Source: Chenggangzhangella methanolivorans (GTDB taxonomy: Bacteria > Pseudomonadota > Alphaproteobacteria > Rhizobiales > Methylopilaceae). From it: 64,000 bases of DNA. This document shows positions 27,964-36,921 of this stretch, piece after piece. The notes beneath the pieces are model-generated. The model saw only the letters and a list, made by a program, of their open reading frames with translations, had not been told where the DNA came from and did not search any database. The stretch covers positions 3,187,501 to 3,251,500 of the forward strand of contig NZ_CP081869.1 of assembly GCF_019797865.1 (NCBI RefSeq), written 5' to 3'. Position 1 is the first letter of the stretch, and each line of letters begins with the position of its first letter. The translations under genes were made by a program, and so were the position numbers.

Positions 27964-29241
27964 GTGGCGAAGACGGTACGGGACGCCAATCTTGAAACGA
28001 GGACTGCGCGAGCGCGTCTGACGCCCCGCGGTAAGCCTTATTACCGGAACTTAGAGCCCGGGCTTCACATCGGTTATCGCAAGCCGGCGAAAGGCGCCGG
28101 GAAGTGGGTCGCCCGGCACTATGTCGGAGAGCGCGACTATGAAACCGAGACGCTGGCGACAGCCGACGATTTCTCGGACGCGGACGGCGTCGCGATCCTC
28201 AGCTATCGGCAAGCGCTTGATTTGGCCCGCGCCCGCATGGTCAGCCGGGCGCATGCCGCAGCAGGCAAGACGGGCCCGCTGACAGTCGCCGATGCCATCG
28301 CCGACTATCTCGATTTCGTTGATGCGAACCGCCGGTCAGGCGTCGACGCCCGAGCTCGGGCCAACGCATTCATCCTGCCGACGTTCGGCGCCAATGAAAT
28401 CGAGAAATTGACTGATCGCGAAATTACCAAATGGCTTCGCGATCTCGCCCTGGCTCCCGCAAGGATCCGAAGCAAGAAGGGGCGCGACCAGCGCTTCAAG
28501 CCGGTGGCTGATGATGACGAGGGTAGGCGTCGTCGTCGCGCTTCCGCCAATCGAACGCTGACGATCCTGAAGGCGGCTCTCAATCGCCAGTGGCGGGCCG
28601 GCCGCGTGTCGTCGGACACAGCATGGCGGCGCGTAGAGCCCTTCGAGAATGTCGACGCCGCGCGCGTGCGTTACCTGTCGCTTGCCGAAGCCGGCCGGCT
28701 CCTGAACGCCGCCGAGCCGTCGTTCCGAGCTTTGCTTCGCGGCGCGCTCGAGACCGGCGCCCGGTATGGCGAGCTCTGCGCGCTGGAGGTGTCGGACTTC
28801 AATGTCGACAGCGGTACGATCGCGATCCGGAGATCAAAGTCGGGCTCGCCGCGCCACATCATCCTGACCGTCGAGGGGGCGGCGTTCTTCAAGCGCCACG
28901 TCGCAGGCCGCGACGGTCGTGAAGTGATGTTTGTCCGCTTCGATGGAGAGCCGTGGAAGGCTTCGCGGCAAGCGCGGCCCATGGCCGAAGCATGCGCGAA
29001 CGGCAAGGTCACGCCGCCGATCTCATTCCACGGCATGCGCCATACCTGGGCGTCTCATGCGGTCATGAACGGCGTGCCGCTGCTCGTCGTCGCGAGGAAC
29101 CTCGGGCACGCCGACACGCGCATGGTCGAGAAGCATTACGGCCACCTCGCTCCGTCCTTCGTCATCGACGCCATCAGGGCTGGTGCGCCGAAGTTTGGAG
29201 GTGGCGGGGACAATGTCGAGCAAATGAGGGCCGCGAAGTGA
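27964..29241 (+). CDS. int: Tyrosine recombinase (phage integrase)
   Basis: Catalyses site-specific integration and excision between the tRNA-Glu attachment sites. From GTG 27964 it is 425 residues. An N-terminal arm-binding region is rich in basic residues. A core-binding SAM-like domain spans about residues 100-215 (LTVADAIADYLDFVDANRRS). The catalytic domain carries Arg in ALETGARYGEL, Lys in RRSKSGSPRH, the H-x-x-R box in FHGMRHTWASH, His in LGHADTRMVEKHY and the nucleophile Tyr in the same segment (KHYGH). All active-site residues are present and the frame is intact, so mobility may be retained. An upstream in-frame ATG at 27904 exists but would run through the arm-type repeats. Confidence 0.93.
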   Translation: MAKTVRDANLETRTARARLTPRGKPYYRNLEPGLHIGYRKPAKGAGKWVARHYVGERDYETETLATADDFSDADGVAILSYRQALDLARARMVSRAHAAAGKTGPLTVADAIADYLDFVDANRRSGVDARARANAFILPTFGANEIEKLTDREITKWLRDLALAPARIRSKKGRDQRFKPVADDDEGRRRRRASANRTLTILKAALNRQWRAGRVSSDTAWRRVEPFENVDAARVRYLSLAEAGRLLNAAEPSFRALLRGALETGARYGELCALEVSDFNVDSGTIAIRRSKSGSPRHIILTVEGAAFFKRHVAGRDGREVMFVRFDGEPWKASRQARPMAEACANGKVTPPISFHGMRHTWASHAVMNGVPLLVVARNLGHADTRMVEKHYGHLAPSFVIDAIRAGAPKFGGGGDNVEQMRAAK

Positions 29242-29886
29242 GGGTGCCTTCAGGTTGCACAACGATCGCTCAGTTCATTCAGGAGAGGACGGCTGAATTA
29301 GGCTTCGAAGACGATGCCTATGAAGAGCTCCTGACCCTGCTCGAAGCAGGGGAGCGCACAGCGGTCGCCGTCAATCCGTCGACAGGCAGGATGGTCGACC
29401 TAATGACTGATCGCTGGCGCCGCGCCGATGCTATGCAAACCTTACGAGAAGGGCGGCTATGGCAGCGCGGACGTGTGCGAACCGTCTACTCGAGTTGGAT
29501 CCACAGCGACCGTCCACCCCGAAAGAGGCCCGGACAAGTATGCGGACGTATTCCTGAAGAACGCAGACGATGCAAGCCGGTCAGATCCTGAGCCCACCAC
29601 GGGCGATCTTAAACTTGGCGAACCGGCTTCGGCTGTAATTTATCGGACAGGAGCGCCAGGCAGACCGACAAGCACCGACCTAGTGATCGGAGAACTTCAC
29701 GCCCGAATAGCTGACGGTCAGCTAGAGCCAACGCTAGCGAAACAAGCGCAGGCGCTCTCAGCATGGCTTGCTGAACGACACCCCCAAGCGGCACAACTGA
29801 AGCCGACCTCTATGGAGAACGCGATACGAAACGTGTGGCGTGGCAATGGTTTAGGTAAACCCATTAAAACAAACGCCAATGGCTAA
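29238..29886 (+). CDS. Hypothetical phage protein
   Basis: The start GTG 29238 overlaps the integrase stop (GTGA). The N-terminal part reads TIAQFIQERTAELGFEDDAY and EELLTLLEAGERTAVAVNPS. After a frame change near 29430 it continues PDKYADVFLKNADDA, then RTGAPGRPTSTDLVIGELHA and ALSAWLAERHPQAAQL. The GAPGRPTS segment with a following amphipathic helix recurs in hypothetical proteins of alphaproteobacterial prophages. No enzyme motif is visible. Co-transcription with the integrase is likely. Confidence 0.45.
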
Positions 29887-29928
29887 TTTAATGGCGATTT
29901 TCGTGGCTTAGATCAGCGCGAGCATCCG

Positions 29929-29977
29929 AACACCGCAATGAACGCGGGTGTTCAGAGATGCAGCGCGGAAGCATCTC
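29929..29977. promoter_or_regulatory. Two tandem hairpins before the AlpA-like gene
   Basis: AACACC/GGTGTT (29929-29934 with 29947-29952) and GAGATGC/GCATCTC (29955-29961 with 29971-29977) form adjacent stem-loops in a 128-base non-coding gap. They could be operators, an early terminator or an RNA element. The AlpA-like start follows at 30015. Confidence 0.35.
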
Positions 29978-30014
29978 GCTAGCCAAGCACCCGCCCTCAA
30001 TAGGGTGTTAGCAG

Positions 30015-30212
30015 ATGCAAAGCCTTACGATCGAAGACTGGTGCAAGCGGCACGGTCTCTGCCGTTCGACCTTCTACAATCTCCAGAAAGCCGGCAAAGG
30101 CCCGCGCCTGATGAAGGTGGGCGCCGTCACGCGGATCTCGGAGACGGCTGACCGCGAGTGGGTCGCTGAGCGTGAAGCCGAGGCCATCACCTCCCGCCAG
30201 GAGGCCGCTTGA
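30015..30212 (+). CDS. AlpA/MerR-like helix-turn-helix regulator, possible excisionase
   Basis: A 65-residue protein: SLTIEDWCKRHGLCRSTFYN, LQKAGKGPRLMKVGAVTRIS, then an Ala/Glu-rich tail. This is the compact winged-helix fold of AlpA and phage excisionases: helix-turn-helix followed by a G-x-G-P-R wing and a basic/acidic helix. Its place shortly after the integrase gene and before the replication genes suits an excisionase or a switch regulator. Upstream tandem hairpins could be its operator. Confidence 0.7.
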   Translation: MQSLTIEDWCKRHGLCRSTFYNLQKAGKGPRLMKVGAVTRISETADREWVAEREAEAITSRQEAA

Positions 30213-30215
30213 TCC

Positions 30216-30416
30216 ATGGCCTCCAAATGCGAAACCCGCGCGGCGGTGGCACGCCGGCGGGTCTCGGAAGCTGTCTTCGTGGGCACGATCGACGCTTCCG
30301 AAAATACTCTCCCTGTCGCTGTCGTCAATCTCAGACAGCGCTTCGGCCTCTCCGCCGAGGTCGCGTCGCTGGTCGCTCAGCTTGCGGGCATCGGTCCGCG
30401 GGAGGCGCGGCGATGA
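30216..30416 (+). CDS. Small hypothetical phage protein
   Basis: A 66-residue ORF starting three bases after the previous stop. It reads MASKCETRAAVARRRVSEAV, VGTIDASENTLPVAVV, LRQRFGLSAEVASLVAQLAG. It is predicted to be mostly helical, with no known domain. Its stop overlaps the next start as ATGA, so it belongs to a tightly packed early operon 30015-33024. Confidence 0.45.
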   Translation: MASKCETRAAVARRRVSEAVFVGTIDASENTLPVAVVNLRQRFGLSAEVASLVAQLAGIGPREARR

Positions 30417-30665
30417 GCGCGAGCATCCTTCCCTTCCGTCCGCGCTCCAGCGCTCCGATGTCAGGTCCTCCCGCTGCCGCGGGTGGACGTCTGCGGTCAT
30501 CACCCCGACGGTCGACCCGACCTCATCGTCTTTGACGTCGAGTATGTGCGTCACGACGGGCCCGACGGGTTCGACGTGCTCGGCACCTTCAACAACGCGT
30601 TCGAGGCGGAAGCTTTCGCCGATCGCTGGATGGCGGCCAATCCCGACATGGGAGGCGGCCGATGA
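30413..30665 (+). CDS. Small hypothetical phage protein, one frameshift
   Basis: Starts MSASILPFRPRSSAP at 30413. After a frame change near 30470 it continues VDVCGHHPDGRPDLIVFDVE, YVRHDGPDGFDVLGTFNNAF and EAEAFADRWMAANPD, about 83 residues. Both the start (MSA-x-ILPF) and the end (a late E-A-x-x-F-A helix) resemble the next gene, suggesting duplication. No known domain. Confidence 0.45.
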
Positions 30666-30968
30666 GCGCGAAGATCCTCTTCTTCCCCACGTCGCCGGCC
30701 CAGATTCATTCCCCGCGTCGAAGTTCGTGAGCATTGGACGCGCGGCGGCGAGCTCTGCTTCTGGCGTGTCATGGCGCTCGACCACAACGGCGAGCACCTG
30801 ATCGAGAGCTTCCCAGACCCCGACGAGGCCACGGAGTTCGCCGAGGGCTTCCGCATCGCCTACCGCGAAGTGTTCGCACAGGACATCGCGAGGCGGCGGA
30901 ATGCCGCTCACCGGCAGTGCGGCCAGGTTCGGCTGTGGTGCGTCGAGGATCATGGAGGCGCGGCGTGA
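30662..30968 (+). CDS. Small hypothetical phage protein, paralogue of its neighbour
   Basis: Begins MSAKILFFPTSPA at 30662 (ATGA overlap with the previous stop). After a frame change near 30713 it continues VEVREHWTRGGELCFWRVMA, LDHNGEHLIESFPDPDEATE and FAEGFRIAYREVF, about 101 residues. The layout parallels the 30413 gene: short N-terminus, V-(D/E)-V strand, then a helix with FA. Function unknown. The stop overlaps the primase GTG. Confidence 0.45.
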
Positions 30969-33024
30969 ACGTGCACTCCCTTGATCTCGCATCAGTCGCC
31001 AAGGCGCTCGGCGGCGACGTTTCCGGTGGTCAGGTGCTTGCGCCTGGCCCCCTTCACTCCGCGAACGACCGCTCGCTTGCGGTCAAGCTCTCGCCCATGG
31101 CGACCGACGGTTTCGTGGTGCACTCGTTCTCGACAGACGATCCCATCGCCTGTCGGGACTGTTCGCGAAAAATTGGGTCTTCCGGCCTTCCAGCCCGCTG
31201 CTCCCGCGAACCGAGACCAGTGGTGGACTCACGAGTACGTCTACCGTCAGCCGGACGGCTCGCCGTACCTGCGCGTCCGCCGGACGAAGTCGAAGGACTT
31301 TCCTCAGCACCACTGGGACGGCTTCGCGTGGGGCGAAGGGAAAGCCGGCCGGTCCGAAGATCCCATATCGGCTTCCGGAGCTCCTCGCCGCGTCGCAGGA
31401 AGGCGTTTTTGTCTGCGAAGGCGAGAAGGACGTCGATCGGCTCGCCTCGCTCGGCTTCGTGGCGACGAGCGCATCCGAGGGCGCCGGGAAATGGACGTCG
31501 GACCTCGACCAGTGGTTCGAAGGACGCACTGTCTGGATCCTCGCGGACAATGACGAGGCCGGCGAGGCGCACGCCCTCGACGTCGCGCGTCACCTGCATC
31601 CGGTCGCCGCGAGCGTCAGCATCGTGCGCCTGCCTGGTCTGCCGCCGAAAGGCGACGTCTCAGATTGGCTCGATGCGGGCCATAAGCCTAGAGCGGTCGT
31701 CGACTCGATCGGAGACACCCTCGACCCGCCGAGCGACCTTCTGGGGATCGCCAAGGCGACTCCAAAATTTGACCCCGCCGCCGCTCAGCCAAATGTCGCA
31801 CCGACAGCCCCGGCCCCGAACGCAATCAAAGCCACGCCCTTCACCTGGCGCGACCCTTCGCAGTTCCCCCGTCGCGAATGGCTGCTCGGGCACGACTACT
31901 GCCGGCGCTACCTGTCGGGCCTCATCGCCCCGGGCGCGTCGGGGAAGTCCGGCTTGATGCTTGCAGAGGCGCTTGTGCTCGTCACCGGTAGGCCTTTGCT
32001 CGGGACCGCGCCGCGCGAGACGGTCAAGGTTTGGTACTATGGCGGCGAGGATCCTCAGGAAGAAACCGAGCGCCGCGTCCTCGCGGCCATGAAGCACTAC
32101 GGCATCGCTCCAGTGGAGGTCGACGGGCGACTTTTCCTGACGTCGGGCCGCGACGTGCCGATCAGCATTGCGGACATGGCTGACGGGCGCGCCAAGGTCG
32201 CGACGCCCGTCGTCGAGGCGATCGTCGCCCAGATGGTCGAGAACGAGATCGGCGCGATGCTCGTCGACCCGTTCGTCTCGACCCACGGCGTCGGCGAGAA
32301 CGACAACGTCGCCATCAACCTTGTCGCCCGGCAATGGGGCGCGATCGCCGAACGCACCAACGCCGCGATCGGCCTTGCGCACCACTCCAGCAAGCCGGGC
32401 GGCGAGACCGTCACGACGGAAAAGAGCCGCGGCGCGAGCTCGCTCATGGACGCCTGCCGCATTGGGCGCGCCATGAACAAGATGACGAAGGCGCAGGCCG
32501 ACGAACTTGGCGTCGAAGAGCCCAATCGGTTCTTTCGGATCGGCGGCGCCGACAGCGCCGGCAAGCACAACCTCGCGCCTCCGACCGACAAGACGCATTG
32601 GTATCGGCTGGCGTCGGTCTGCCTCGAGAACGGCAAGCCGGCCGGCGGCAACGCCTTCCAGAACATGGCGCCGGATCTCAGCGATTGGGTCGGCGTCGTC
32701 GAGACCTGGGAGCCGCCGAGCCTCATGAGCCACGTCGACAACGTGGCGCAGCTGGAGGAGATCCAGCGGCGGGTGGGGCGCGGCAAGTTCCGTGAAAGCT
32801 ACAACTCAGCCGAATGGGTCGGTGGCGTCGTGGCCGACGTGCTCGAGCTCGACGCGATGAACAAGGGCCATCGGGCTCGCATCCGTCGACTGCTAGCCGT
32901 CTGGTACGCGAGCGGCGCGCTCGAAATTTACGAGGAGAAAGACGACCACCGCGAGGTCAAAAAATACGTCCGCGTTGGCTCCGGCGATGACGGTTGCCGT
33001 AGCTCTGCCGGAGTACGGCAATGA
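30965..33024 (+). CDS. Bifunctional phage primase-helicase (Toprim plus RecA-like ATPase)
   Basis: The replication protein of the element. The N-terminal part (LDLASVAKALGGDVSGGQVL, GPLHSANDRSLAVKLSP) resembles a primase DNA-recognition region. A Toprim fold follows (GVFVCEGEKDVDRLASLGFV with the catalytic Glu, TVWILADNDEAGEAHA with D-x-D-x-A-G). From about residue 300 there is a RepA/DnaB-like ATPase: Walker A-like IAPGASGKSGL, VWYYGGEDPQEETERR, Walker B-like AMLVDPFVSTHGVGEND and SRGASSLMDACRIGRAM. Frame changes near 31170 and 31360 must be bridged, giving about 686 residues. GTG 30965 overlaps the upstream stop. Short repeats at its 3' end may be a replication origin. Confidence 0.8.
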
Positions 33025-33126
33025 GGTACGGCACCACGGCAGAAAAGGTGCCGTGCCGCACCTCTTATAAGTGCGGCGCGGCTACTGCGGCACGGCGGCT
33101 TTCCTTACAGAGGTACGGCACGGCAG
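32995..33126. repeat. TACGGCA repeats and a long hairpin after the primase-helicase
   Basis: TACGGCA occurs at 33014-33020, 33027-33033 and 33114-33120, and inverted (TGCCGTA) at 32995-33001. GAGGTACGGCAC at 33023-33034 can pair with the GTGCCGCACCTC-like stretch ending at 33065. Together they form an iteron-like cluster around the end of the replication gene and in the 112-base gap before the next one. Candidate replication origin or operator. Confidence 0.4.
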
Positions 33127-33136
33127 GAGGTCGCCC

Positions 33137-33388
33137 ATGACCGCCGCCGAGATCGCGGCCTGTCAGGCTGCGCTCGACGCCGCCGAGCAGGCTGCCGAAG
33201 CGCTCCGTGCCGTGCTGCATGGCGAGCGGCCTCACGTCGCTCCGACCGACGCGCTTCGCCTGAAGCAGGCGCAGGCCGAAACCGGCTGGAGCGAGAAGAC
33301 CGCTCGACGGTGGGCCAAGAAGCTCGGCTTCAAGGTTGGAGGCGTCTGGTACATCGAGCGCGCCAAGCTGCGGACGGTGGCGCCATGA
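33137..33388 (+). CDS. Small helix-turn-helix protein
   Basis: An 83-residue protein starting MTAAEIAACQAALDAAEQAA behind AGGAGG. The second half has a recognisable helix-turn-helix with a short wing: LKQAQAETGWSEKTARRWAK, KLGFKVGGVWYIERAKL. The wing VGGVWYIERAKL is typical of excisionase-like or DNA-binding adaptor proteins. Stop and next start overlap (ATGA). It probably binds DNA, perhaps the repeats just upstream; that link is inference. Confidence 0.55.
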   Translation: MTAAEIAACQAALDAAEQAAEALRAVLHGERPHVAPTDALRLKQAQAETGWSEKTARRWAKKLGFKVGGVWYIERAKLRTVAP

Positions 33389-33642
33389 GAGATCGCATCG
33401 TCGCCCATCTGCGGAAGAACGACCTCTCAAGTCTGGTCGTCCGCCTCACCACCTTTCGCGGCCGGCGCTGTGTCGACGTGAGGGTCTACGACGACCCGGT
33501 CTTCGAGAAAGGCTTCGCCGCTACCAGCGTCGGCGTCTCAATCCGGCCAGATCTCCTGCGGTCCATGATTGAGGCGCTTGAGGCTGCGGAGCAGGCGGCG
33601 ATCAGGGAGGGGCTGATCAGTCCGATAGTCCCGCCGTGTTGA
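33385..33642 (+). CDS. PC4/p15-like ssDNA-binding protein (tentative)
   Basis: An 85-residue protein: LRKNDLSSLVVRLTTFRGRR, CVDVRVYDDPVFEKGFAATS, VGVSIRPDLLRSMIEAL, then an Ala/Glu helix. The order of a curved beta sheet with a V-D-V-R strand, a turn region, a GVSI/GISL-like strand and a C-terminal helix matches transcriptional coactivator p15 (PC4) domains, which occur in prophages and bind single-stranded DNA. The family call rests on pattern only. It is translationally coupled to the HTH gene before it and follows the replication gene, consistent with a replication role. Confidence 0.5.
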   Translation: MRDRIVAHLRKNDLSSLVVRLTTFRGRRCVDVRVYDDPVFEKGFAATSVGVSIRPDLLRSMIEALEAAEQAAIREGLISPIVPPC

Positions 33643-33832
33643 GCATGCCGTTTCGAATCAACACCAGTGTCCGGAACTCGCGCCACTGCCGAAGATCCGC
33701 TTGTCGCGCAGCAACGCCGAAGTCCGTCTCCAAGCCAAATTTTTTCACCGAGAATGACATGGCGATCGCATTACTGAGGGCATCCTCAGCTTCAGCAACC
33801 TTGCGCTCTGCGTATCCAAGATCACTTTCCAT
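33617..33832 (-). CDS. Small hypothetical protein
   Basis: A 71-residue ORF from ATG 33832 on the minus strand, overlapping the end of the plus-strand gene by 26 bases. It reads MESDLGYAERKVAEAEDALS, AIAMSFSVKKFGLETDFGVA and ARQADLRQWREFRTLVLIRN. Composition is protein-like, mostly helical, and the DNA is AT-richer than adjacent genes. No family recognised. Confidence 0.4.
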   Translation of the reverse strand: MESDLGYAERKVAEAEDALSNAIAMSFSVKKFGLETDFGVAARQADLRQWREFRTLVLIRNGMLNTAGLSD

Positions 33833-33989
33833 GCAACTGCGACGCGCAAGGGAGGCCGAAGGTTCACCATATAGACGATGGTTGCTTTACAAGTCGTTCA
33901 GCGCCCACCGCCGTCTGTCATTCCGCCGTACAGTCAGGTGTGCATCCGCAATCCGTCCCCACGAGTATCTCGCACGACGGCGAGGTGCC

Positions 33990-34187
33990 ATGGCGTACAT
34001 CATCAGGTTTTCCGACGGCTCTGCGACGTTCGAGATATCGGCTCCGACATCCGATGCCGCCCGCAATCTGGCGATCTCGTTGCGCAAAGCCGAAGCCAAG
34101 GACGTAGGCGTCTGGACGTTGGATGGACAGCCAGCCTTCGTCGCAGACTCTGACGGGGCCCCTGGACCCCAAAACCACCAAGGGTAA
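33990..34187 (+). CDS. Small hypothetical protein
   Basis: A 65-residue ORF from ATG 33990: MAYIIRFSDGSATFEISAPT, SDAARNLAISLRKAEAKDVG, VWTLDGQPAFVADS. Predicted as two strands, a helix and a strand pair. No known family. The 155 bases upstream hold no other gene. Confidence 0.4.
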   Translation: MAYIIRFSDGSATFEISAPTSDAARNLAISLRKAEAKDVGVWTLDGQPAFVADSDGAPGPQNHQG

Positions 34188-34319
34188 TTCGCGAGCCCGG
34201 CACCTTTCTAGGCACAGCCCTCCTAAAGGGGTCCGCAGCAAATTCGCAAGCCGATGATCGCTGATATTCGAACTGCTTTGCATTCATGCACTGCGGACAT
34301 GTCCGCACCTTGGAGGCCG

Positions 34320-34790
34320 ATGATGGCGACAGCCGCACAGTGCGCCGAGCACCTCTTCCTGAAGCCACGCCGCTTCCACGAACTGCTCGAGCAGGGGATC
34401 CTCACCCGTCAGGCTCGCGGCTCATACGATCTCGCCGCGATCCGCGAGCAGTACCTCGCGCACCTCCTTGAGGTCGCTGCCAGCCGCGGCGAGGACGCGC
34501 CAGACCTCAGCCAGGCTCGCGCTCGATTGGCTAGCGAGCAAGCCGACGCTCAGGCGATGAAGAACGCGACGATGCGCGAAAGCCTGCTCGAGCGCGAAGA
34601 TGTCCGGACCGCGGTGGCGACTGCGTTCGGTCGCGTCCGCGCAAAACTCTTGGCGCTGCCGGCCGCTCTAGCCCCGCAGGCGGTCGAAGCTCAGTCGATC
34701 GCGGAGACGCGAGCGGTTCTCGAAACCGGCGTCTGGCAGGCGTTGAACGAGCTCGCGGCGACGAAGGTGGTTGGGTGTCTGCCACGATAG
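34320..34790 (+). CDS. Nu1-like small terminase candidate
   Basis: A 156-residue protein behind GGAGG. It starts MMATAAQCAEHLFLKPRRFH, a winged-helix of the Nu1/terS type (ELLEQGILTRQARGSYDLAA, IREQYLAHL), followed by helical parts LASEQADAQAMKNATMRESL and REDVRTAVATAFGRVRAKLL. The latter is the pattern of phage terminase small subunits, which bind packaging-initiation DNA. If so it should be followed by a large terminase, but the next gene is an unrelated exported protein and no large subunit exists in the element. DNA packaging would then need a helper phage, or this is a relic. Confidence 0.55.
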   Translation: MMATAAQCAEHLFLKPRRFHELLEQGILTRQARGSYDLAAIREQYLAHLLEVAASRGEDAPDLSQARARLASEQADAQAMKNATMRESLLEREDVRTAVATAFGRVRAKLLALPAALAPQAVEAQSIAETRAVLETGVWQALNELAATKVVGCLPR

Positions 34791-34906
34791 AGCGAGCCTC
34801 CAGATCGGCCCTATGATGGGCCGTCAAAGCTTTCAGTTGCGGTTTGACGAAGCCCTCCTAAAGTCACCACCTCGCGTCGATGCAGACGCTCTCGAGGGTG
34901 GTTCTC

Positions 34907-35528
34907 ATGAAGTCTGCGCTTGCCGCCGCCGTCGTGGGCTCGCTTACTTTGATGAGCGGAGCCGCTTATGCTGAAGATAGCGACGTTCAGTCAAGCGCCG
35001 CAAGCAAAGCCGCGCCGTTCGCTAAGGTAAGCAAGCCTTGTGGCACGGAAGGAAAACTTGTATTTCTGCCTAAGTTTAAAGCCGGACGATCGGGGGCCAA
35101 AGCTAGCTACGGTCTACTCAGTAAATTTTCCGTCCAAAGGGACGGCTGTAGTTAACTGGAATGGGTCGGTCTTTTGCGACGTTATGAGTGTGCCAGACGT
35201 GGGGCCAACTCAGTACAATCTGCGTGTGGGTGAGACGTCTACATTTGTCGATCTCGCTATTACTCAGGGCTCTCAGTCCATTGTATACAACGCGCCCGGC
35301 GCACTAACTGTCGGTGACACCGCTATCAATTATGTGCCGCGTGAAGTTGGCTTCGCGCAGATCTCACGGACATTCTTAGTTCCGGCACCATTATCCAAAA
35401 CCTTCGAAGTCAAGCCAGGAAAGCAGACCTATCAAGTCCTGGTCAGGGCGGACTTCAGAAAGTTTGGCAATCCGGCCTTCTGCAATATTAACGGCGGGAC
35501 CATGAGCATTCAGTTTTTCCCAAGATGA
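34907..35528 (+). CDS. Exported hypothetical protein, AT-rich
   Basis: Starts MKSALAAAVVGSLTLMSGAA at 34907, a clear signal peptide. After a frame change between about 35040 and 35150 it continues FPSKGTAVVNWNGSVFCDVM, YNLRVGETSTFVDLAITQGS, YVPREVGFAQISRTFLVP and QTYQVLVRADFRKFGNPAFC, about 206 residues. Beta-rich, with two conserved-looking Cys. The DNA is AT-richer than the surrounding phage genes, which suggests separate acquisition (a moron). No family recognised. Confidence 0.45.
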
Positions 35529-35552
35529 TCTGACGTCTGTCTCGGGACGAAG

Positions 35553-35590
35553 TGTCCACTTTTGACCACCCCAATGTCCAGTTTTGGCCA
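35553..35590. repeat. Tandem IS-end-like repeat (possible deletion scar)
   Basis: TGTCCACTTTTGACCA (35553-35568) and TGTCCAGTTTTGGCCA (35575-35590) are direct repeats with a 22-base period and 14 of 16 identical bases. Tandem short repeats of this look occur at the ends of IS21-type elements. No transposase frame adjoins, so only an end would remain. The site lies between the Nu1-like gene and the tape-measure module, where head genes are missing. Confidence 0.45.
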
Positions 35591-35628
35591 GTCGACCTGA
35601 CCCCCGCGCTCGCGCGATTTCTGCGGGC

Positions 35629-35847
35629 ATGGCCGAGATCATCTCCTTTCCCGCCAGACTTACCGCAGCAGTTCCGACCGAACTGGCTGACGCCGTTCGT
35701 CGCGCCGCCGAGGCTCGCGGCCTGACGGCCGCCGACTATCTCCGCGGCGCGACCATGGCGCGCCTGATGCTCGACGGCGTCCCCTTCCGCCCACTCCCCA
35801 ACCTAATGCGCGTCGCGACCCGTGGCGGTCGCTCGCGCGTGCTCTGA
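35629..35847 (+). CDS. Small ribbon-helix-helix-like protein
   Basis: A 72-residue protein: MAEIISFPARLTAAVPTELA, DAVRRAAEARGLTAADYLRG, ATMARLMLDG. A short strand followed by two helices (PTELADAVRRAAEARGLTAADYLR) is compatible with a ribbon-helix-helix DNA-binding fold. It opens the tape-measure operon (gap of 8 bases to the next gene). Confidence 0.4.
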   Translation: MAEIISFPARLTAAVPTELADAVRRAAEARGLTAADYLRGATMARLMLDGVPFRPLPNLMRVATRGGRSRVL

Positions 35848-35855
35848 GGAACCGC

Positions 35856-36921
35856 ATGGCCCGCAAGCTTATCGATCGCCTGACCGGCAAGCAGTCCGCC
35901 GAGGACGTCATCCGCGGTCTGGAGAAGACCAAGGCCGACCTCGAGGCCAAGTTGCCCTCGCTAGAGGCCGCGAAGGCTGCCGCGCTCGACGAACGGCGCG
36001 AGGCGCTGATCTCGGGCGTCGAGGCCGGACACGCCGCGAACCGGGCTCGCCAGGCAGAGGATGACCTCGCGGCCGTCGCCGACGCCCTCGCTGAGGTCGA
36101 GCGCCGTCTTACCGACGCCGTCGCCCGCCGTGACGCCGAAGCCGCCCAGGCCGAGCGCGAAGCGGTCGCCAAGGGGCTGGAGGACAGCGCCAAGGCGATC
36201 GTGGCCGCGGCGAAGGACATGGCAGCCGCGGTCGAGGCGGTCGCCAAGGCCCATGCCCGCATGCAGCTGGCGGTGTCCGCGAAGGCCGCGCCTCAGGTTA
36301 TGGCGAACCGCGAGAGCCTGAGCCCTGTGCAGTTCGCCGATGGCGTGCTGCTCGAGGCGCTGGTCGCGGCGCTGCCGGACATTGGGGTTCGCGCCGATCT
36401 CTATCCCGCGCATTACACCCGCGAGCGCACCGTCGAAGGTCGTTCGGCCGCGGATGCCGGCGCTGCAGCTGCCGAGCGTCTCCGCGATATCGCTACTGAA
36501 GTCCGCGATGGCCATGCCGGCGCTCTGGCCGAATGGCGCGCCAGTGGACCGCGTATTCATGCTAGCGAGCCGCCCGCGATCCCCGTCCATCCGAGCGCGT
36601 GCTTCTCCTACGTCGACCACCACGGCCAGGCGCGCCGCGTGACGCCTCTGGACTGCTATCTGCCGGAGCCCGTAGCGGTCGCGGCAGTCGCCAAAGGGCT
36701 GGCGGAAGATGCGCCGAGCATCGCGACGCAGACGGCCCGAAACCAGTGGGAGCGCAAGCGTGAGGCGACGCCAGCCGAGAACTTGTTCGACAGGGTCGAG
36801 GGTCACCGATCTCGGCGTCGATTTACGGGCGCTCGCGGAGGCCGAGGAAGAGCGCCAGCGGACTTCCGCGCGCGACGCGGAAGCCGTCGCCCGCGCCGAG
36901 CTCGAGCGGAGGGCGGCTTGA
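35856..36921 (+). CDS. Phage coiled-coil protein
   Basis: Starts MARKLIDRLTGKQSAEDVIR. Residues about 20-150 form a long Ala/Glu/Lys coiled coil (GLEKTKADLEAKLPSLEAAK, AEDDLAAVADALAEVERRLT). A C-terminal part follows with GVLLEALVAALPDIGVRADL and CFSYVDHHGQARRVTPLDCY. A frame change near 36800 leads to VTDLGVDLRALAEAEEERQR and a stop overlapping the next start (TGATG). Length about 355 residues. Position upstream of the tape-measure gene suggests a tail assembly or scaffold role, but no family is recognised. Confidence 0.45.
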
